Source of the DNA: Frisingicoccus caecimuris
Lineage (GTDB): Bacteria; Bacillota; Clostridia; Lachnospirales; Lachnospiraceae
Direction: 5' to 3'
Length of the DNA: 64,000 bases
Assembly (NCBI RefSeq): GCF_004340975.1
Contig: NZ_SLXA01000010.1
Location: forward strand, 1-64,000
Shown here: positions 45,009 to 53,535 of the stretch, one piece after another
Numbering within the stretch: position 1 is the stretch's first letter
How the letters are laid out: every line of letters starts with the position of its first letter
The notes under the pieces: model-generated
What the model saw: only the letters and a program-made list of their open reading frames with translations
Told to the model about the DNA's origin: nothing
The model's database searches: none
Program-made: the position numbers and the translations under genes

Positions 45009-46541
45009 TTATAATAATGGTGAGAAAACTCTCAATACTCCCTGCACACATTTCTGCCATATCGGCCGCTGCTTCCAGGCATCCAGACTGACCCGCTCAC
45101 TTCTTCGCATCGTTTCCAGAAAGTCTTCCTTCATCTCCATGACTGCCGGAACTTCCGTCATCAGCACGCCGCACTCATAATGCAGATAAAAACTCCGGTA
45201 ATCCATATTAATGGTCCCGCAGACACCGCATTCGTCATCCGAAATCACGTTTTTAGCATGAATAAATCCCGGAACATACTCGTAGATTTTAATGCCATTT
45301 TCCATAAGCCGCCCGTAATTTGATATATTTACCATATAAACATACCATTTATCATAGTGACGCGGCGTAATGATACGTACATCTACACCGCTCCGGGCCG
45401 CCCGGCACAGATCGTCTATCATCCGATTATCCAACACCAGATAAGGTGTTGTGAAATAAATATAATCTCTGGCCTTATTGATCAGATGGGTATACATCTC
45501 TTCAATCGGATTATCCGGATTATTGGCCGGACCATCGGCCACCGGCTGAACATATCCCGGCGCGTCTACCGAAATGGTCGGACGATATTTATTATAGTCC
45601 AACTGCTCTTTTTCCTTGGAGAGCTCCCACATCTCCATAAAAATCTCTGTCAGTCCCCAGACGCCGTCCCCCTCCAGACGAATGGCCGTATCCTTCCAGT
45701 GACCGAACCGATTGATCATATTTGCATATTCATCGGCCAGATTGACACCGCCGGTATAACCAATATTTCCATCAATAATGGCTATTTTCTGATGATTCCG
45801 ATAATTGAAAGTCAGACGGGAAACATCCTTTACGATCGGTGCAAATATGCTGACCCGGATACCCAGCTTGGACAATTCATGACGAATCTCGTCTCCATCC
45901 ATAAAAAGACACCCGAAATCATCCAGAAGCAGACGAATTTCAACTTTTTGCGCCGCTTTGCGCGCCAGAACCTCTTTCAATCGGTTCCATATCTCGCCGT
46001 TGGAAACAATAAAATATTCCAGGAAAATAAACTTTTCTGCCTTTTCCAAATCTTCAAAAAGCGCATCGAATTTTTTCTCGCCAACTTCAAAATACCGGAC
46101 CGAAGTATGTTTGTAGAGGGCAAACCCTTCATGCACCAAATAGCGGCCCACTTGAGCCTTATTGGGATGCATTTCAGACAATTCGGCCAATATGGCCGGA
46201 TCCTGCTGCTTATAGTCCCTGCCCTTCTCGGATATCTTTTTATATTTCTTATAAAAGGCGCTATTTGTATGTTTGCGTCCCCACATAAAGTAAAGACAAT
46301 AGCCGAACACCGGCAGTGCCAGAATGATCACAATCCAGAAGGAATTAAAGGAGGATGAATTATCCACCAGCACAAATACGACGGCAATACTGGCAATTTC
46401 AATCAGCAGATAGGCCCAGGAGGCATACTCCTGAAGCAGCCGGACCAGTAAAAACATGGTCAAGACCTGCAAAATGACTGAAATTAATACAATGGCGGCC
46501 CGTACAAGAACCGAGGTCCGTTTTTTTAAAATGTTGTTCAT
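45009..46541 (-). CDS. cls: Cardiolipin synthase
   Basis: This 510-residue membrane enzyme joins two phosphatidylglycerols into cardiolipin. Two or three hydrophobic helices occupy residues 10-85, then two phospholipase D domains follow, each with an HKD motif: NHQKIAIIDGNIGYTGGVN, and FIHAKNVISDDECGVCGTIN, in which Lys and Asp are kept and the second Asp-x-Gly is replaced. The long form with an N-terminal PLDNc-type region is typical of ClsA. The GIY-YIG gene upstream overlaps its start by four bases. Confidence 0.93.
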   Translation of the reverse strand: MNNILKKRTSVLVRAAIVLISVILQVLTMFLLVRLLQEYASWAYLLIEIASIAVVFVLVDNSSSFNSFWIVIILALPVFGYCLYFMWGRKHTNSAFYKKYKKISEKGRDYKQQDPAILAELSEMHPNKAQVGRYLVHEGFALYKHTSVRYFEVGEKKFDALFEDLEKAEKFIFLEYFIVSNGEIWNRLKEVLARKAAQKVEIRLLLDDFGCLFMDGDEIRHELSKLGIRVSIFAPIVKDVSRLTFNYRNHQKIAIIDGNIGYTGGVNLADEYANMINRFGHWKDTAIRLEGDGVWGLTEIFMEMWELSKEKEQLDYNKYRPTISVDAPGYVQPVADGPANNPDNPIEEMYTHLINKARDYIYFTTPYLVLDNRMIDDLCRAARSGVDVRIITPRHYDKWYVYMVNISNYGRLMENGIKIYEYVPGFIHAKNVISDDECGVCGTINMDYRSFYLHYECGVLMTEVPAVMEMKEDFLETMRRSERVSLDAWKQRPIWQKCVQGVLRVFSPLL

Positions 46542-46795
46542 AGGTTGTCTCTCCTCCGCTGTGCGATCAACTGCAGCTTCTGCTGACGGTTTAATTGCTT
46601 AATCGCATATTCCCGACGCATCGCTTCTTCCTTTGTTTCTATACATTCATAATAAACCAGTTTGACAGGCCGGCGACTGCGTGTATATTTTGCACCCCGC
46701 CCCGCATTATGCGCCTGAATCCGAGCTTCCAGATCATTCGTCCAACCAGTATATAATGAACCGTCACTGCACTGTAAAATGTATGTATAATTCAT
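46538..46795 (-). CDS. GIY-YIG nuclease-superfamily protein (UPF0213/YhbQ-like)
   Basis: This 85-residue protein is a bare GIY-YIG domain: YTYILQCSDGSLYTGWTND supplies the two Tyr motifs, followed by RIQAHNAGRGAKYTRSRRPV with the catalytic Arg, and the Glu in YYECIETKEEAMRREYAIK. Single-domain members of the YhbQ/UPF0213 group are common; their role in DNA repair is only partly known. It overlaps the cardiolipin synthase gene by four bases, so the two share a transcript from the promoter at 46837-46865. Confidence 0.9.
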   Translation of the reverse strand: MNYTYILQCSDGSLYTGWTNDLEARIQAHNAGRGAKYTRSRRPVKLVYYECIETKEEAMRREYAIKQLNRQQKLQLIAQRRRDNL

Positions 46796-46836
46796 AATAC
46801 CCTTTCCAGTAAATGTAAAAATGGTTTACAGAACTT

Positions 46837-46865
46837 ATTATATCTGATTGACACTTTAATTTCAA
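46837..46865 (-). promoter_or_regulatory. Promoter of the GIY-YIG-cls operon
   Basis: TTGAAA (46865-46860) and a perfect TATAAT (46842-46837) are 17 bases apart on the minus strand, directly after the terminator at 46874. Confidence 0.75.
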
Positions 46866-46873
46866 CAGAAAAA

Positions 46874-46898
46874 GGGCATTGCCGTGATGACAATGCCC
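46874..46898 (-). terminator. Intrinsic terminator upstream of the GIY-YIG promoter
   Basis: On the minus strand GGGCATTG pairs with CAATGCCC and is followed by TTTTTC. It lies five bases after the structured element at 46903-47036, so it could end either the spoIIQ-like transcript or a small RNA. Confidence 0.75.
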
Positions 46899-46902
46899 CG
46901 CT

Positions 46903-47036
46903 ATATAAAGCAGCCGATGAAAATACAGTATTTATTCAAAGGTCTGGCCCGGGCCGGTAATACCAGAAGAATTGTAATATAATCGGCAGCATATTTTCCA
47001 ATATGTATGGCCGATTCATCATCGCCTGCTTTATAT
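46903..47036 (-). other. Structured intergenic element, three-way-junction fold (candidate small RNA or MITE)
   Basis: The outer arms 46903-46920 and 47019-47036 pair over 17 of 18 positions. Inside are a 13-bp hairpin at 46981-47016 (AATCGGC and CATATT arms around TTCC) and a smaller one at 46943-46967 (TCTGG/CCAGA, with GGCCCGGGCC in the loop). There is no coding frame. On the minus strand a terminator follows at once. I see no clear promoter in front of it, so it may be the 3' end of the spoIIQ-like transcript, a processed RNA, or a small inverted-repeat element. The strand is chosen because of the terminator. Confidence 0.5.
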
Positions 47037-47078
47037 CTTATGTGATTTTTTCAATTTGGTGACTGGAAAACCGGCGCC

Positions 47079-47780
47079 TTATTTTTCCAGGTAATCCTGA
47101 GGATTCACCGGCGTCTCATCTTTTGTGAGTCCAAAATAAAGATGACTTCCCTCTTCCGTATAATATTTTGTCGGCTGAGCCACATTTCCAATGGCCTGAC
47201 CTTTCACAACAGCTTCACCCTCTTTTACATTGATATCTTTCATCTGACCATAAATGGCTTTATAACCATTGCCCATGTCCACAGTAAGCACCATACCGTT
47301 CACACTATCTTCTGTAATTGACTCAACAGTGCCTCCAAAGGCTGCAACAACTTCCTGATTCACATCGGCTTTAATAAGAATCACCGGATTACATTTATAC
47401 TGATCCAATGTTTCAAAATAAATGGTTTTATCCGATGAGAATTCTTTCAGGATTTCTCCCTCTACCGGCCATACCATCTTAGCATCATCCCCGAAGGTTT
47501 CCGCAACCGTGGCATTAGCTGCTTCTGCTGCCGCAATGGATTCGGCTACCGCATTCTCAATGTCTGAAGTGTTTCCTGCTGCTACTGCTGGTGTTTCATC
47601 CAAAACCTCCGGTGCATTTTCCGCCTGACTGAATTCGGCGGCATTTTCTGCAGCCGCTTTATCTTTCATCCCGGAACGATATCCGGCCACGCCGGAAATT
47701 CCGAGAACAACGACCAATGCCCCTGTCAGTACCATGTAAAATCCATTCTTTTTCCAATAATTTTTGAAATTCTCTTTCAC
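47079..47780 (-). CDS. spoIIQ: SpoIIQ-like protein with a degenerate LytM (M23) domain
   Basis: This 233-residue protein has one membrane helix (residues 13-33), an Ala/Glu-rich linker and a C-terminal LytM-like domain from about residue 105. The fold is visible in VVAAFGGTVESITEDSVNG, VDMGNGYKAIYGQMKDINVK and GSHLYFGLTKDETPVNPQDYL. The zinc and catalytic positions are lost: the HxxxD is absent, the His of YGHL is Gln, and the final HxH is HLY. Such inactive LytM proteins are known for SpoIIQ, which joins forespore and mother-cell membranes during engulfment. The start is GTG behind GAGGTG. The gene directly follows spoIID, as in other clostridia. The name rests on context and architecture. 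Confidence 0.78.
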   Translation of the reverse strand: MKENFKNYWKKNGFYMVLTGALVVVLGISGVAGYRSGMKDKAAAENAAEFSQAENAPEVLDETPAVAAGNTSDIENAVAESIAAAEAANATVAETFGDDAKMVWPVEGEILKEFSSDKTIYFETLDQYKCNPVILIKADVNQEVVAAFGGTVESITEDSVNGMVLTVDMGNGYKAIYGQMKDINVKEGEAVVKGQAIGNVAQPTKYYTEEGSHLYFGLTKDETPVNPQDYLEK

Positions 47781-47823
47781 CTGTTATCACCTCGTAGCTA
47801 TAGTTTGACCAGTAAATCAAACT

Positions 47824-48729
47824 TTATACACTTGTTCCCGGAAAATACCACGAAATAATTTCCTCCCAACTTTTTCCTTCCTCAGCCATGGCATTGGCGC
47901 CAAAAAGGCTTAGCCCCACACCGTGACCGCGGCCATAACAGGTAAATTCAATACCATCATTTTTAACAGTATAATCAAAGCAGGCCGACGGCAAGCCCAA
48001 ACGACGGCGCAGATCTTCCCCCGAGTACGTCTGACCGCCAATTTCTATCTGAAGTATATAACCGGAATCATCCTTATCCACAATCTGCACCATACTTTCT
48101 GATAGTTGTCCCCAGGCGTTTTTCGTCCCGTCCGTCTCTGCCAGCATCCGGATGATTTTTTTCCGGCTCAGCCAGATTTTTTCCATATAATCGGGGGAAC
48201 TTTTATCCCAAAGACTGTCCACAGTGGTCAAATAAGCATACTCTCCACCCCATACATCGGAAAAGCAGCGGGTTTTCCCGTTAGACAGAGCGCAATATAA
48301 AGGCAGTATCGGTTCCCCGTTGTAGAGTATTTTTCTGCCTTCCGTTTCCGATACCGCCTTCTTTAGTTTCTCTTCATCCATGCCTTTGGCAATCCGCTCC
48401 CGGGCCGACAACCAGGGCTGGCCCAGCCACTGGCTATCCGGCTGCCTGCCGTCGGCCGAAGTGTAAGCTATGTAAGTTCGCAGGATGACTGCCATTGCTT
48501 TCATTGTTTCCTCATTGGTATCTGGTTCCAGTACGGCAGCCAGTACGCCGATCGCATACTCGTCAAAACTCACAACCCTGTCCATTCCGAATTCCTTCAT
48601 ATGAACAGTAAGGCCCTCAGCGGACTGTTCCCAATCTGCTGAAGGCCTGTAATTCTGATAAATCTGCGTTCCCATGCAGGGAATCACCAATAAACATCCT
48701 ATAAAGAGCCAGCTAAGCCGTCTCCGCAT
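47824..48729 (-). CDS. spoIID: Stage II sporulation protein D
   Basis: This 301-residue protein has an N-terminal membrane anchor and the SpoIID/LytB domain. It acts with SpoIIM and SpoIIP in degrading septal peptidoglycan during engulfment. The family blocks are FDEYAIGVLAAVLEP, MKAMAVILRTY, SNGKTRCFSDVWGGEYAYLT, LGLPSACFDY and GRGHGVGLSLFGANAMAEEG. The catalytic Glu normally in the AAEMP motif is replaced here by Val66, with Glu68 two residues later. The ribosome site is GGAGG. A 6-bp dyad (GTTTGA/TCAAAC, 47803-47822) lies directly after its stop, before the spoIIQ-like gene. Confidence 0.9.
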   Translation of the reverse strand: MRRRLSWLFIGCLLVIPCMGTQIYQNYRPSADWEQSAEGLTVHMKEFGMDRVVSFDEYAIGVLAAVLEPDTNEETMKAMAVILRTYIAYTSADGRQPDSQWLGQPWLSARERIAKGMDEEKLKKAVSETEGRKILYNGEPILPLYCALSNGKTRCFSDVWGGEYAYLTTVDSLWDKSSPDYMEKIWLSRKKIIRMLAETDGTKNAWGQLSESMVQIVDKDDSGYILQIEIGGQTYSGEDLRRRLGLPSACFDYTVKNDGIEFTCYGRGHGVGLSLFGANAMAEEGKSWEEIISWYFPGTSV

Positions 48730-48796
48730 TTTGGGCCTCCGACCTTTCTATGGTCTCCCTATAGAATATTCATCTCCATGTCAAATGTGCATGGAC

Positions 48797-49990
48797 TTAT
48801 TTTGTTAAAGCAACGGTATCTCTTGCAATCATCAATTCTTCGTTTGTAGGAACAACGAATACCTTTACTTTAGAGTCTGCTGTAGTGATTTCGATTTCTT
48901 CCCCGCGTTTTCCGTTTGCTTCCGCATCAATCGTAATTCCGAGATATCCGAGATAATCACAAACACCCTGACGTGTTGTTGCACTGTTCTCACCAACACC
49001 GGCTGTAAATACGATCACATCAACGCCATTCATAGCTGCTGCATATCCGCCGATGAATTTAGCCACCTGATATTTGAAAGCATCCAATGCATATTTGCAG
49101 CGTTCGTTACCCGCATCTGCTGCTTCTTCAACATCACGGAAATCGCTGCTTACGCCGCTGATGCCGAGAACACCGGATTTTTTATTCAAGATATCTGTTA
49201 CCTGATAAACATCAAGATTATGTTTCTGAGCATAGAACTCAAGGATGGATGGATCAATATCGCCGCAGCGTGTTCCCATAAGCAGACCGGCCAGCGGTGT
49301 AAGCCCCATCGTTGTGTCTACACATTTGCCCTGATTTACAGCACAGATACTGGAGCCGTTACCCAGATGGCAAACGATCGTTTTCAGATCTTCCGGTTTC
49401 TTTCCAAGCATTTCGGCCACACGTTTGGAAACGTAGCTGTGGGATGTTCCGTGGAAACCGTAACGACGAATCTTGTCCTCTGTATATGCTTCATATGGCA
49501 GGCCATAGAGATATGCCTTTGGCGGCATTGTCTGATGGAAAGCCGTATCAAATACAGCTACCTGTGGTACCCCTGGCATTAATTCTTTGCATACGCTGAT
49601 TCCCAAAAGGTTTGCCGGATTGTGAAGCGGTGCAAGGTTACTGCACTCTTCAATGGCTTTCATAACTTCATCATTGACAACAACAGAAGAAGCAAACTTC
49701 TCGCCGCCGTGTACAACACGGTGACCTACGGCATGAATCTCGGAAAGAGATTTTACAACACCGTTTGTCTCGTCTGTCAGACAGTTGAGTACAAGTTTGA
49801 TTGCATTGGTGTGATCCGGCATCGGAGATTCGATAGTAATTTTGTCTTTTCCTGCTGGTGTATATACGATTCTGCTGCCTTCAATACCGATACGTTCGCA
49901 AAGTCCCTTTGCAAGTACGTCCTCTGTATCGGACTGAATTAACTGGAATTTTAATGAAGAACTTCCACAATTGATTACTAATACATTCAT
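48797..49990 (-). CDS. ackA: Acetate kinase
   Basis: This 397-residue enzyme makes ATP and acetate from acetyl phosphate and ADP, a main energy step of fermenting clostridia. It has [69 protein letters not shown] and [18 protein letters not shown], all standard AckA blocks with the catalytic Arg and His. Phosphotransacetylase, often adjacent, is not in this window. It is transcribed away from the sortase gene and lies 67 bases before spoIID. Confidence 0.97.
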   Translation of the reverse strand: MNVLVINCGSSSLKFQLIQSDTEDVLAKGLCERIGIEGSRIVYTPAGKDKITIESPMPDHTNAIKLVLNCLTDETNGVVKSLSEIHAVGHRVVHGGEKFASSVVVNDEVMKAIEECSNLAPLHNPANLLGISVCKELMPGVPQVAVFDTAFHQTMPPKAYLYGLPYEAYTEDKIRRYGFHGTSHSYVSKRVAEMLGKKPEDLKTIVCHLGNGSSICAVNQGKCVDTTMGLTPLAGLLMGTRCGDIDPSILEFYAQKHNLDVYQVTDILNKKSGVLGISGVSSDFRDVEEAADAGNERCKYALDAFKYQVAKFIGGYAAAMNGVDVIVFTAGVGENSATTRQGVCDYLGYLGITIDAEANGKRGEEIEITTADSKVKVFVVPTNEELMIARDTVALTK

Positions 49991-50038
49991 TATTCTTTTC
50001 CTCCCATAAAATTATATCCTTATTTTAACATATTTTTT

Positions 50039-50067
50039 TTAACTGACCAGCCCATTTATGGTATAAT
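50039..50067 (+). promoter_or_regulatory. Promoter of the sortase B gene
   Basis: TTAACT (50039-50044) and a perfect TATAAT (50062-50067) are 17 bases apart, immediately before the ribosome site AAAGGAGG and the TTG start at 50090. The leader is therefore very short. Confidence 0.6.
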
Positions 50068-50089
50068 TTTAAAAAAAGGAGGTTATGTC

Positions 50090-50857
50090 TTGAAAAAAAT
50101 GCAAATATTCATCTTCATTGTGGCTCTCATATGCTTTCTCGGCAGCGCCGGATACCTCGGCAAATACTTCTGGGAACGGCATATCTCAGCAGAAAATATG
50201 AATGATGTGAAATCTCTGCTTGTCGAAGAAGCAGGCAATTCCAATACAAATGAAACGACCGACAGCGACAACGGCGAAGTTTTACGGCGATACGCCCGTC
50301 TTCATGAAAAGAATCCGGATTTTGCCGGATGGATTCAGATTCCGGATACGACCATCGATTATCCGGTCATGTATGTCGAAGGGGACAATGAAATGTACCT
50401 TCATTCCAATTTCAACAGGGAATATGACGCGGGCGGTGTTCCATTTATCGACGGTTACTGTTCTCTGGATCCGGTCAGTGACAATCTGATCATTTACGGG
50501 CATCATATGAACGACAACAGTATGTTCCAGCCGCTGATGAATTACAAAGATATGGATTTTTTTGAATCTCATAAAACCATTTACTTTGATACGCTCCATG
50601 AAAAAGGTACCTACACCGTCGTTGCAGTTATCCTTTCCAGAGCTTTGGCCGAAGACGAAGAAGGATTCCGTTATTACGGTCATCTCTCCTTTGCGGACGA
50701 GACTGAATTCAATGACTACATGAACAACATCAACCAGATGGCGCTTTATGACACAGGCGAGACGGCAATTTACGGAGATCGGCTCATCACTCTTTCTACC
50801 TGTGAATATAGTCAGGAGGACGGACGTCTGGCTGTTATCGCCAAAAAAACAAATTAA
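50090..50857 (+). CDS. srtB: Class B sortase
   Basis: This 255-residue membrane-anchored transpeptidase attaches proteins to the cell wall. An N-terminal helix (residues 5-24) is followed by the sortase beta barrel: NPDFAGWIQIPDTTIDYPVM, LIIYGHHMNDNSMFQPL (catalytic His138), ITLSTCEYSQEDGRLAVIAK (Cys238 and Arg246). The FAGWI...YPV opening and the long insert before the Cys are class B traits. Translation starts at TTG seven bases after AAAGGAGG. No LPxTG- or NPxTN-type substrate gene is next to it, so its substrates lie elsewhere. Confidence 0.94.
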   Translation: MKKMQIFIFIVALICFLGSAGYLGKYFWERHISAENMNDVKSLLVEEAGNSNTNETTDSDNGEVLRRYARLHEKNPDFAGWIQIPDTTIDYPVMYVEGDNEMYLHSNFNREYDAGGVPFIDGYCSLDPVSDNLIIYGHHMNDNSMFQPLMNYKDMDFFESHKTIYFDTLHEKGTYTVVAVILSRALAEDEEGFRYYGHLSFADETEFNDYMNNINQMALYDTGETAIYGDRLITLSTCEYSQEDGRLAVIAKKTN

Positions 50858-50862
50858 AAAAA

Positions 50863-50891
50863 GGCCCCCAAAGCGCTTGTCTTTGGGGGCC
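50863..50891 (-). terminator. Strong terminator after the EFR1 gene (bidirectional position)
   Basis: An 11-bp perfect stem GGCCCCCAAAG/CTTTGGGGGCC is followed on the minus strand by seven T. It also lies just past the converging sortase gene. Confidence 0.88.
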
Positions 50892-50914
50892 GTGCCATAT
50901 CCATACCGCAGGAT

Positions 50915-51754
50915 TTATTTTCCGGTTGTGAAGATTTCTGTTTCGGCCCTTCGCTGGCAGAGTTCCTCCAGCATGGCCACATGAGACAACAAGGCTTCAT
51001 CATCAAAAAAGCGAGCGGATTTCGGACACTTCCGAATACACGCATGACATTTTATACAGATTCCGGGAACCTCCGACACATTCTCCGGATTAATGGAGCC
51101 CAGCGGACAGACTGCGGCGCACAAACCGCATGCGTCACATTTTTCCATGTCAACCTTTGGTTTGGCCTTTAAAAACTTTGCCGGCTTACCATCTTTTCCG
51201 AGCGGCGTATAATACGGCCCTACCGGTTCATCATTTTTAATGATCACCCGACTCAAAGATGTTGGAGAGTCAATGGTGGTCAGCGCCGACACAGCTGCGT
51301 CCGCAAGCTGGCTCAGCTTCTCCAGATCCTCCGCATCCGGCCGTCCCGGTGCCATGCGATCGGACATCACATGACCACACACAAAAGCTCCCGCCGCAAA
51401 CGGAACAAATTGATTGGCCTTCAGTTCATTACAGAGTTCTGTCAACGCACTATCATAGCTCCGATTTCCAAACGTCACAATGGGAACCGTCGGCGTGTTA
51501 TTCCCTTTAAAAAGATTCTGTACAAATGGAAGCACTTTATTCGGTACGCGGCCTGCATAAGTCGGTGTGCCAAATACGACCAGCGTCTCAGAATCAAATT
51601 CCGTCAATATTGTCCGTGATGACGGTAATGTAAAATCAATACTTTCCGTCCCCACACTTAATTTTTCTGCAATTTCTTTCGCTAATTTTTCCACAATAAA
51701 TCTTGTGCTTTTTACGGCGCTGAAATAAACGGCGCACACTCGATTAATTTTCAT
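50915..51754 (-). CDS. EFR1-family ferredoxin/flavodoxin-like protein
   Basis: The 279-residue protein joins a flavodoxin-like domain (about 1-150; CAVYFSAVKSTRFIVEKLA, TLVVFGTPTYAGRVPNKV, GNRSYDSALTEL) to two 4Fe-4S clusters near the C-terminus (CDACGLCAAVCP and CIKCHACIRKCP). In the first motif the phosphate loop for FMN is S-A-V-K-S-T. The EFR1 name is used for this combination in clostridia. It should carry electrons in the cytoplasm; its partners are unknown, and no neighbour suggests one. Confidence 0.88.
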   Translation of the reverse strand: MKINRVCAVYFSAVKSTRFIVEKLAKEIAEKLSVGTESIDFTLPSSRTILTEFDSETLVVFGTPTYAGRVPNKVLPFVQNLFKGNNTPTVPIVTFGNRSYDSALTELCNELKANQFVPFAAGAFVCGHVMSDRMAPGRPDAEDLEKLSQLADAAVSALTTIDSPTSLSRVIIKNDEPVGPYYTPLGKDGKPAKFLKAKPKVDMEKCDACGLCAAVCPLGSINPENVSEVPGICIKCHACIRKCPKSARFFDDEALLSHVAMLEELCQRRAETEIFTTGK

Positions 51755-51865
51755 TTATTATTCCCCTTTCAAGTCCCTGATGCCTGCCTCTCTGGTATAT
51801 TACCTCCCTGTTTTTCATTATAAACGCTAATCCCCTTTATTTCAAACATTTTTCATCAGAACTGC

Positions 51866-51893
51866 TTGACTTTTAAAAAGACTGATGTATATT
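51866..51893 (+). promoter_or_regulatory. Promoter of mntP
   Basis: TTGACT (51866-51871) and TATATT (51888-51893) are 16 bases apart, 25 bases before the ATG. The short leader excludes a yybP-ykoY manganese riboswitch. Confidence 0.6.
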
Positions 51894-51917
51894 AATAATG
51901 CAAAGGAGAAAACTTTT

Positions 51918-52487
51918 ATGGGATTATTTGAATTAATCTTAATTGCCGTCGGCCTGTCCATGGACGCATTTGCCGTCTCCATATGTAAAGGCTTAAACAT
52001 GCGCCGCATGAACTATCGACATGCGGGAATTATAGCTTTATTTTTTGGCGTTTTTCAGGCTTTAATGCCAGCCATCGGCTGGTTTCTTGGCAAACAATTC
52101 GAAAGTTACATCATCAGCGTCGACCATTGGATTGCTTTTGTCCTTCTCGGTTTTATCGGCGTTAATATGGTCCGTGAAGCCCTCGGCGAAGATGAAGATC
52201 TGGAAGAAATTCCGCAGGAACACCTGGATTTAAAAGAACTTTTTATGCTGGCCATTGCCACCAGCATAGATGCCTTGGCCGTTGGTATAACCTTCGCCTT
52301 TCTTCAGGTTAAAATCATTCCCGCTGTCTGTCTGATCGGCAGCATTACATTTATCATTTCCTTTGCCGGAGTTGGTATCGGTCATCAGTTTGGCCGCCGT
52401 TATGAAAAAAAAGCAGAAATTGCCGGAGGTATTATTTTAATCCTTATCGGCTTGAAAATCCTTTTAGAACACCTGGAGATATTCTAA
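51918..52487 (+). CDS. mntP: Putative manganese efflux pump MntP
   Basis: This protein of about 189 residues has six membrane helices arranged as two similar halves. Each half holds the conserved aspartate motif: VGLSMDAFAVSICKGL and ATSIDALAVGITFAFL. MRRMNYRHAGIIALFFGVFQ and GFIGVNMVREALGED are also standard. In characterised bacteria this family exports Mn(II). ATG 51918 behind AAAGGAG gives the family start; the frame from 51885 would begin inside the promoter. It is a single gene, converging on dus. Confidence 0.93.
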   Translation: MGLFELILIAVGLSMDAFAVSICKGLNMRRMNYRHAGIIALFFGVFQALMPAIGWFLGKQFESYIISVDHWIAFVLLGFIGVNMVREALGEDEDLEEIPQEHLDLKELFMLAIATSIDALAVGITFAFLQVKIIPAVCLIGSITFIISFAGVGIGHQFGRRYEKKAEIAGGIILILIGLKILLEHLEIF

Positions 52488-52492
52488 AAAAC

Positions 52493-52553
52493 CCCCGGAA
52501 GCCGAGACATTCTCCAGAAGTTTGAATTTTGGAGAACGTCTCGGCTTCCGGGG
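52493..52553. terminator. Bidirectional terminator between mntP and dus
   Basis: A 16-bp perfect stem CCCCGGAAGCCGAGAC/GTCTCGGCTTCCGGGG carries a further 7-bp stem (TTCTCCA/TGGAGAA) above a mismatch. On the minus strand six T follow, so it is strongest for dus. Confidence 0.88.
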
Positions 52554-52560
52554 ACATATT

Positions 52561-53526
52561 TTATTCCTTCGGCTTAAATCCCGCCCCTTCGACAATCTCT
52601 TCCGTCTCGAACAAGGCGTTTACGATCTCATGATAACTTTTCAGGCTTTGAGCCTTCCTTATCTTTTTCCCGTATTTTTTCGCATCGGTAAACAGGCCGA
52701 TGGCGTAATTCCAGAATTCTTTCATCTTATAAAGCAGTGGGACCTCACCCGACATCATCTCACTGTAGTCGGCATAAATCCTGTCATGAAATTTCCGGAG
52801 GCATGGTTTGTCTATGTTCTCCCTCTCTCCGAGAATCACATCGATCAATGCCGGATTGGCAACGAGTCCCCGACCGAGCATGACCGCAGTCACCTCCGGA
52901 AACTGGCTGCAAAAGCTATCATAATCCGGTTTTGTAAAAATATTTCCATTATAACACACCGGACACCGGCTTTTTGTCAATCCCAACTGAAACATGGCAA
53001 GATTCGGCTTTCCCCGATAAAACGCTTCCCGCGTCCGCGGATGAATGATCAATTCCTCTAAAGGGTACTGGTTATATATATCCAATAATGCCTCAAATTC
53101 CTCCGGAACATCCTTTCCCAGACGTGTTTTAATAGAAATTTTCAATTTCGCCTTCCCGTAAATTTCTTCCAGAAAACGATTCAGTTCATCTTGAAATGCA
53201 AGAAAGCCAGAACCGCGGCGCTTTCCTACCACTGTCCCCGACGGACATCCCAGATTCAGATTTATCTCATCATAGCCCATTTCTGCCAACTGTTTTTCCG
53301 TATAAATAAATTCGTCGGACCGGTTTGTCAAAATCTGAGGTATGATTCTCGGCCCCCGATTATTTTCGGGAAGCACGTCCTTCAAAGCTTTTGATGTCCG
53401 GCGGCTATTCAGGCCCGGCGTAATGAAAGGTGTAAAATATTTATCCGCAGGATGAAAATAATCATAATGTGCATTACGAAAAACATATCCCGTAATGCCT
53501 TCCAAAGGCGCCATATAAAATTTCAT
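52561..53526 (-). CDS. dus: tRNA-dihydrouridine synthase family protein
   Basis: This 321-residue FMN-dependent enzyme reduces uridines in tRNA. It has MAPLEGITGYVFRNAHY at the start, the flavin/active-site segment EINLNLGCPSGTVVGKRRGS with the acidic Cys, ISIKTRLGKD, EELIIHPRTREAFYRGKP and VTAVMLGRGLVANPALI. The YFTPFI opening and GCPSGTVVGKRRGSG instead of GCP...GAGSALL resemble the DusC-like group common in clostridia. The position modified cannot be told. It lies nine bases after the cysteine hydrolase gene. Confidence 0.92.
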   Translation of the reverse strand: MKFYMAPLEGITGYVFRNAHYDYFHPADKYFTPFITPGLNSRRTSKALKDVLPENNRGPRIIPQILTNRSDEFIYTEKQLAEMGYDEINLNLGCPSGTVVGKRRGSGFLAFQDELNRFLEEIYGKAKLKISIKTRLGKDVPEEFEALLDIYNQYPLEELIIHPRTREAFYRGKPNLAMFQLGLTKSRCPVCYNGNIFTKPDYDSFCSQFPEVTAVMLGRGLVANPALIDVILGERENIDKPCLRKFHDRIYADYSEMMSGEVPLLYKMKEFWNYAIGLFTDAKKYGKKIRKAQSLKSYHEIVNALFETEEIVEGAGFKPKE

Positions 53527-53535
53527 GTTCTTTCC

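Noticed and set aside
45357-46358. Long plus-strand open frame opposite the cardiolipin synthase gene
   Set aside because: It is the complement of a fully conserved enzyme, has no ribosome site or recognisable domain, and the opposite frame explains the sequence.
47803-47822. GTTTGA/TCAAAC dyad between spoIID and the spoIIQ-like gene as terminator or operator
   Set aside because: The arms are only six bases, without a T-run or a recognisable promoter beside them; noted in the spoIID entry only.
48745-48771. SigE-like promoter in front of spoIID (GAATATT and CATAGAAA)
   Set aside because: The spacing is 12 bases and the transcription start would fall inside the GGAGG ribosome site; a real mother-cell promoter should lie further upstream.
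51760-51917. Possible yybP-ykoY manganese riboswitch before mntP
   Set aside because: The predicted promoter lies only 25 bases before the start codon and no paired helices are visible; there is no space for the aptamer.
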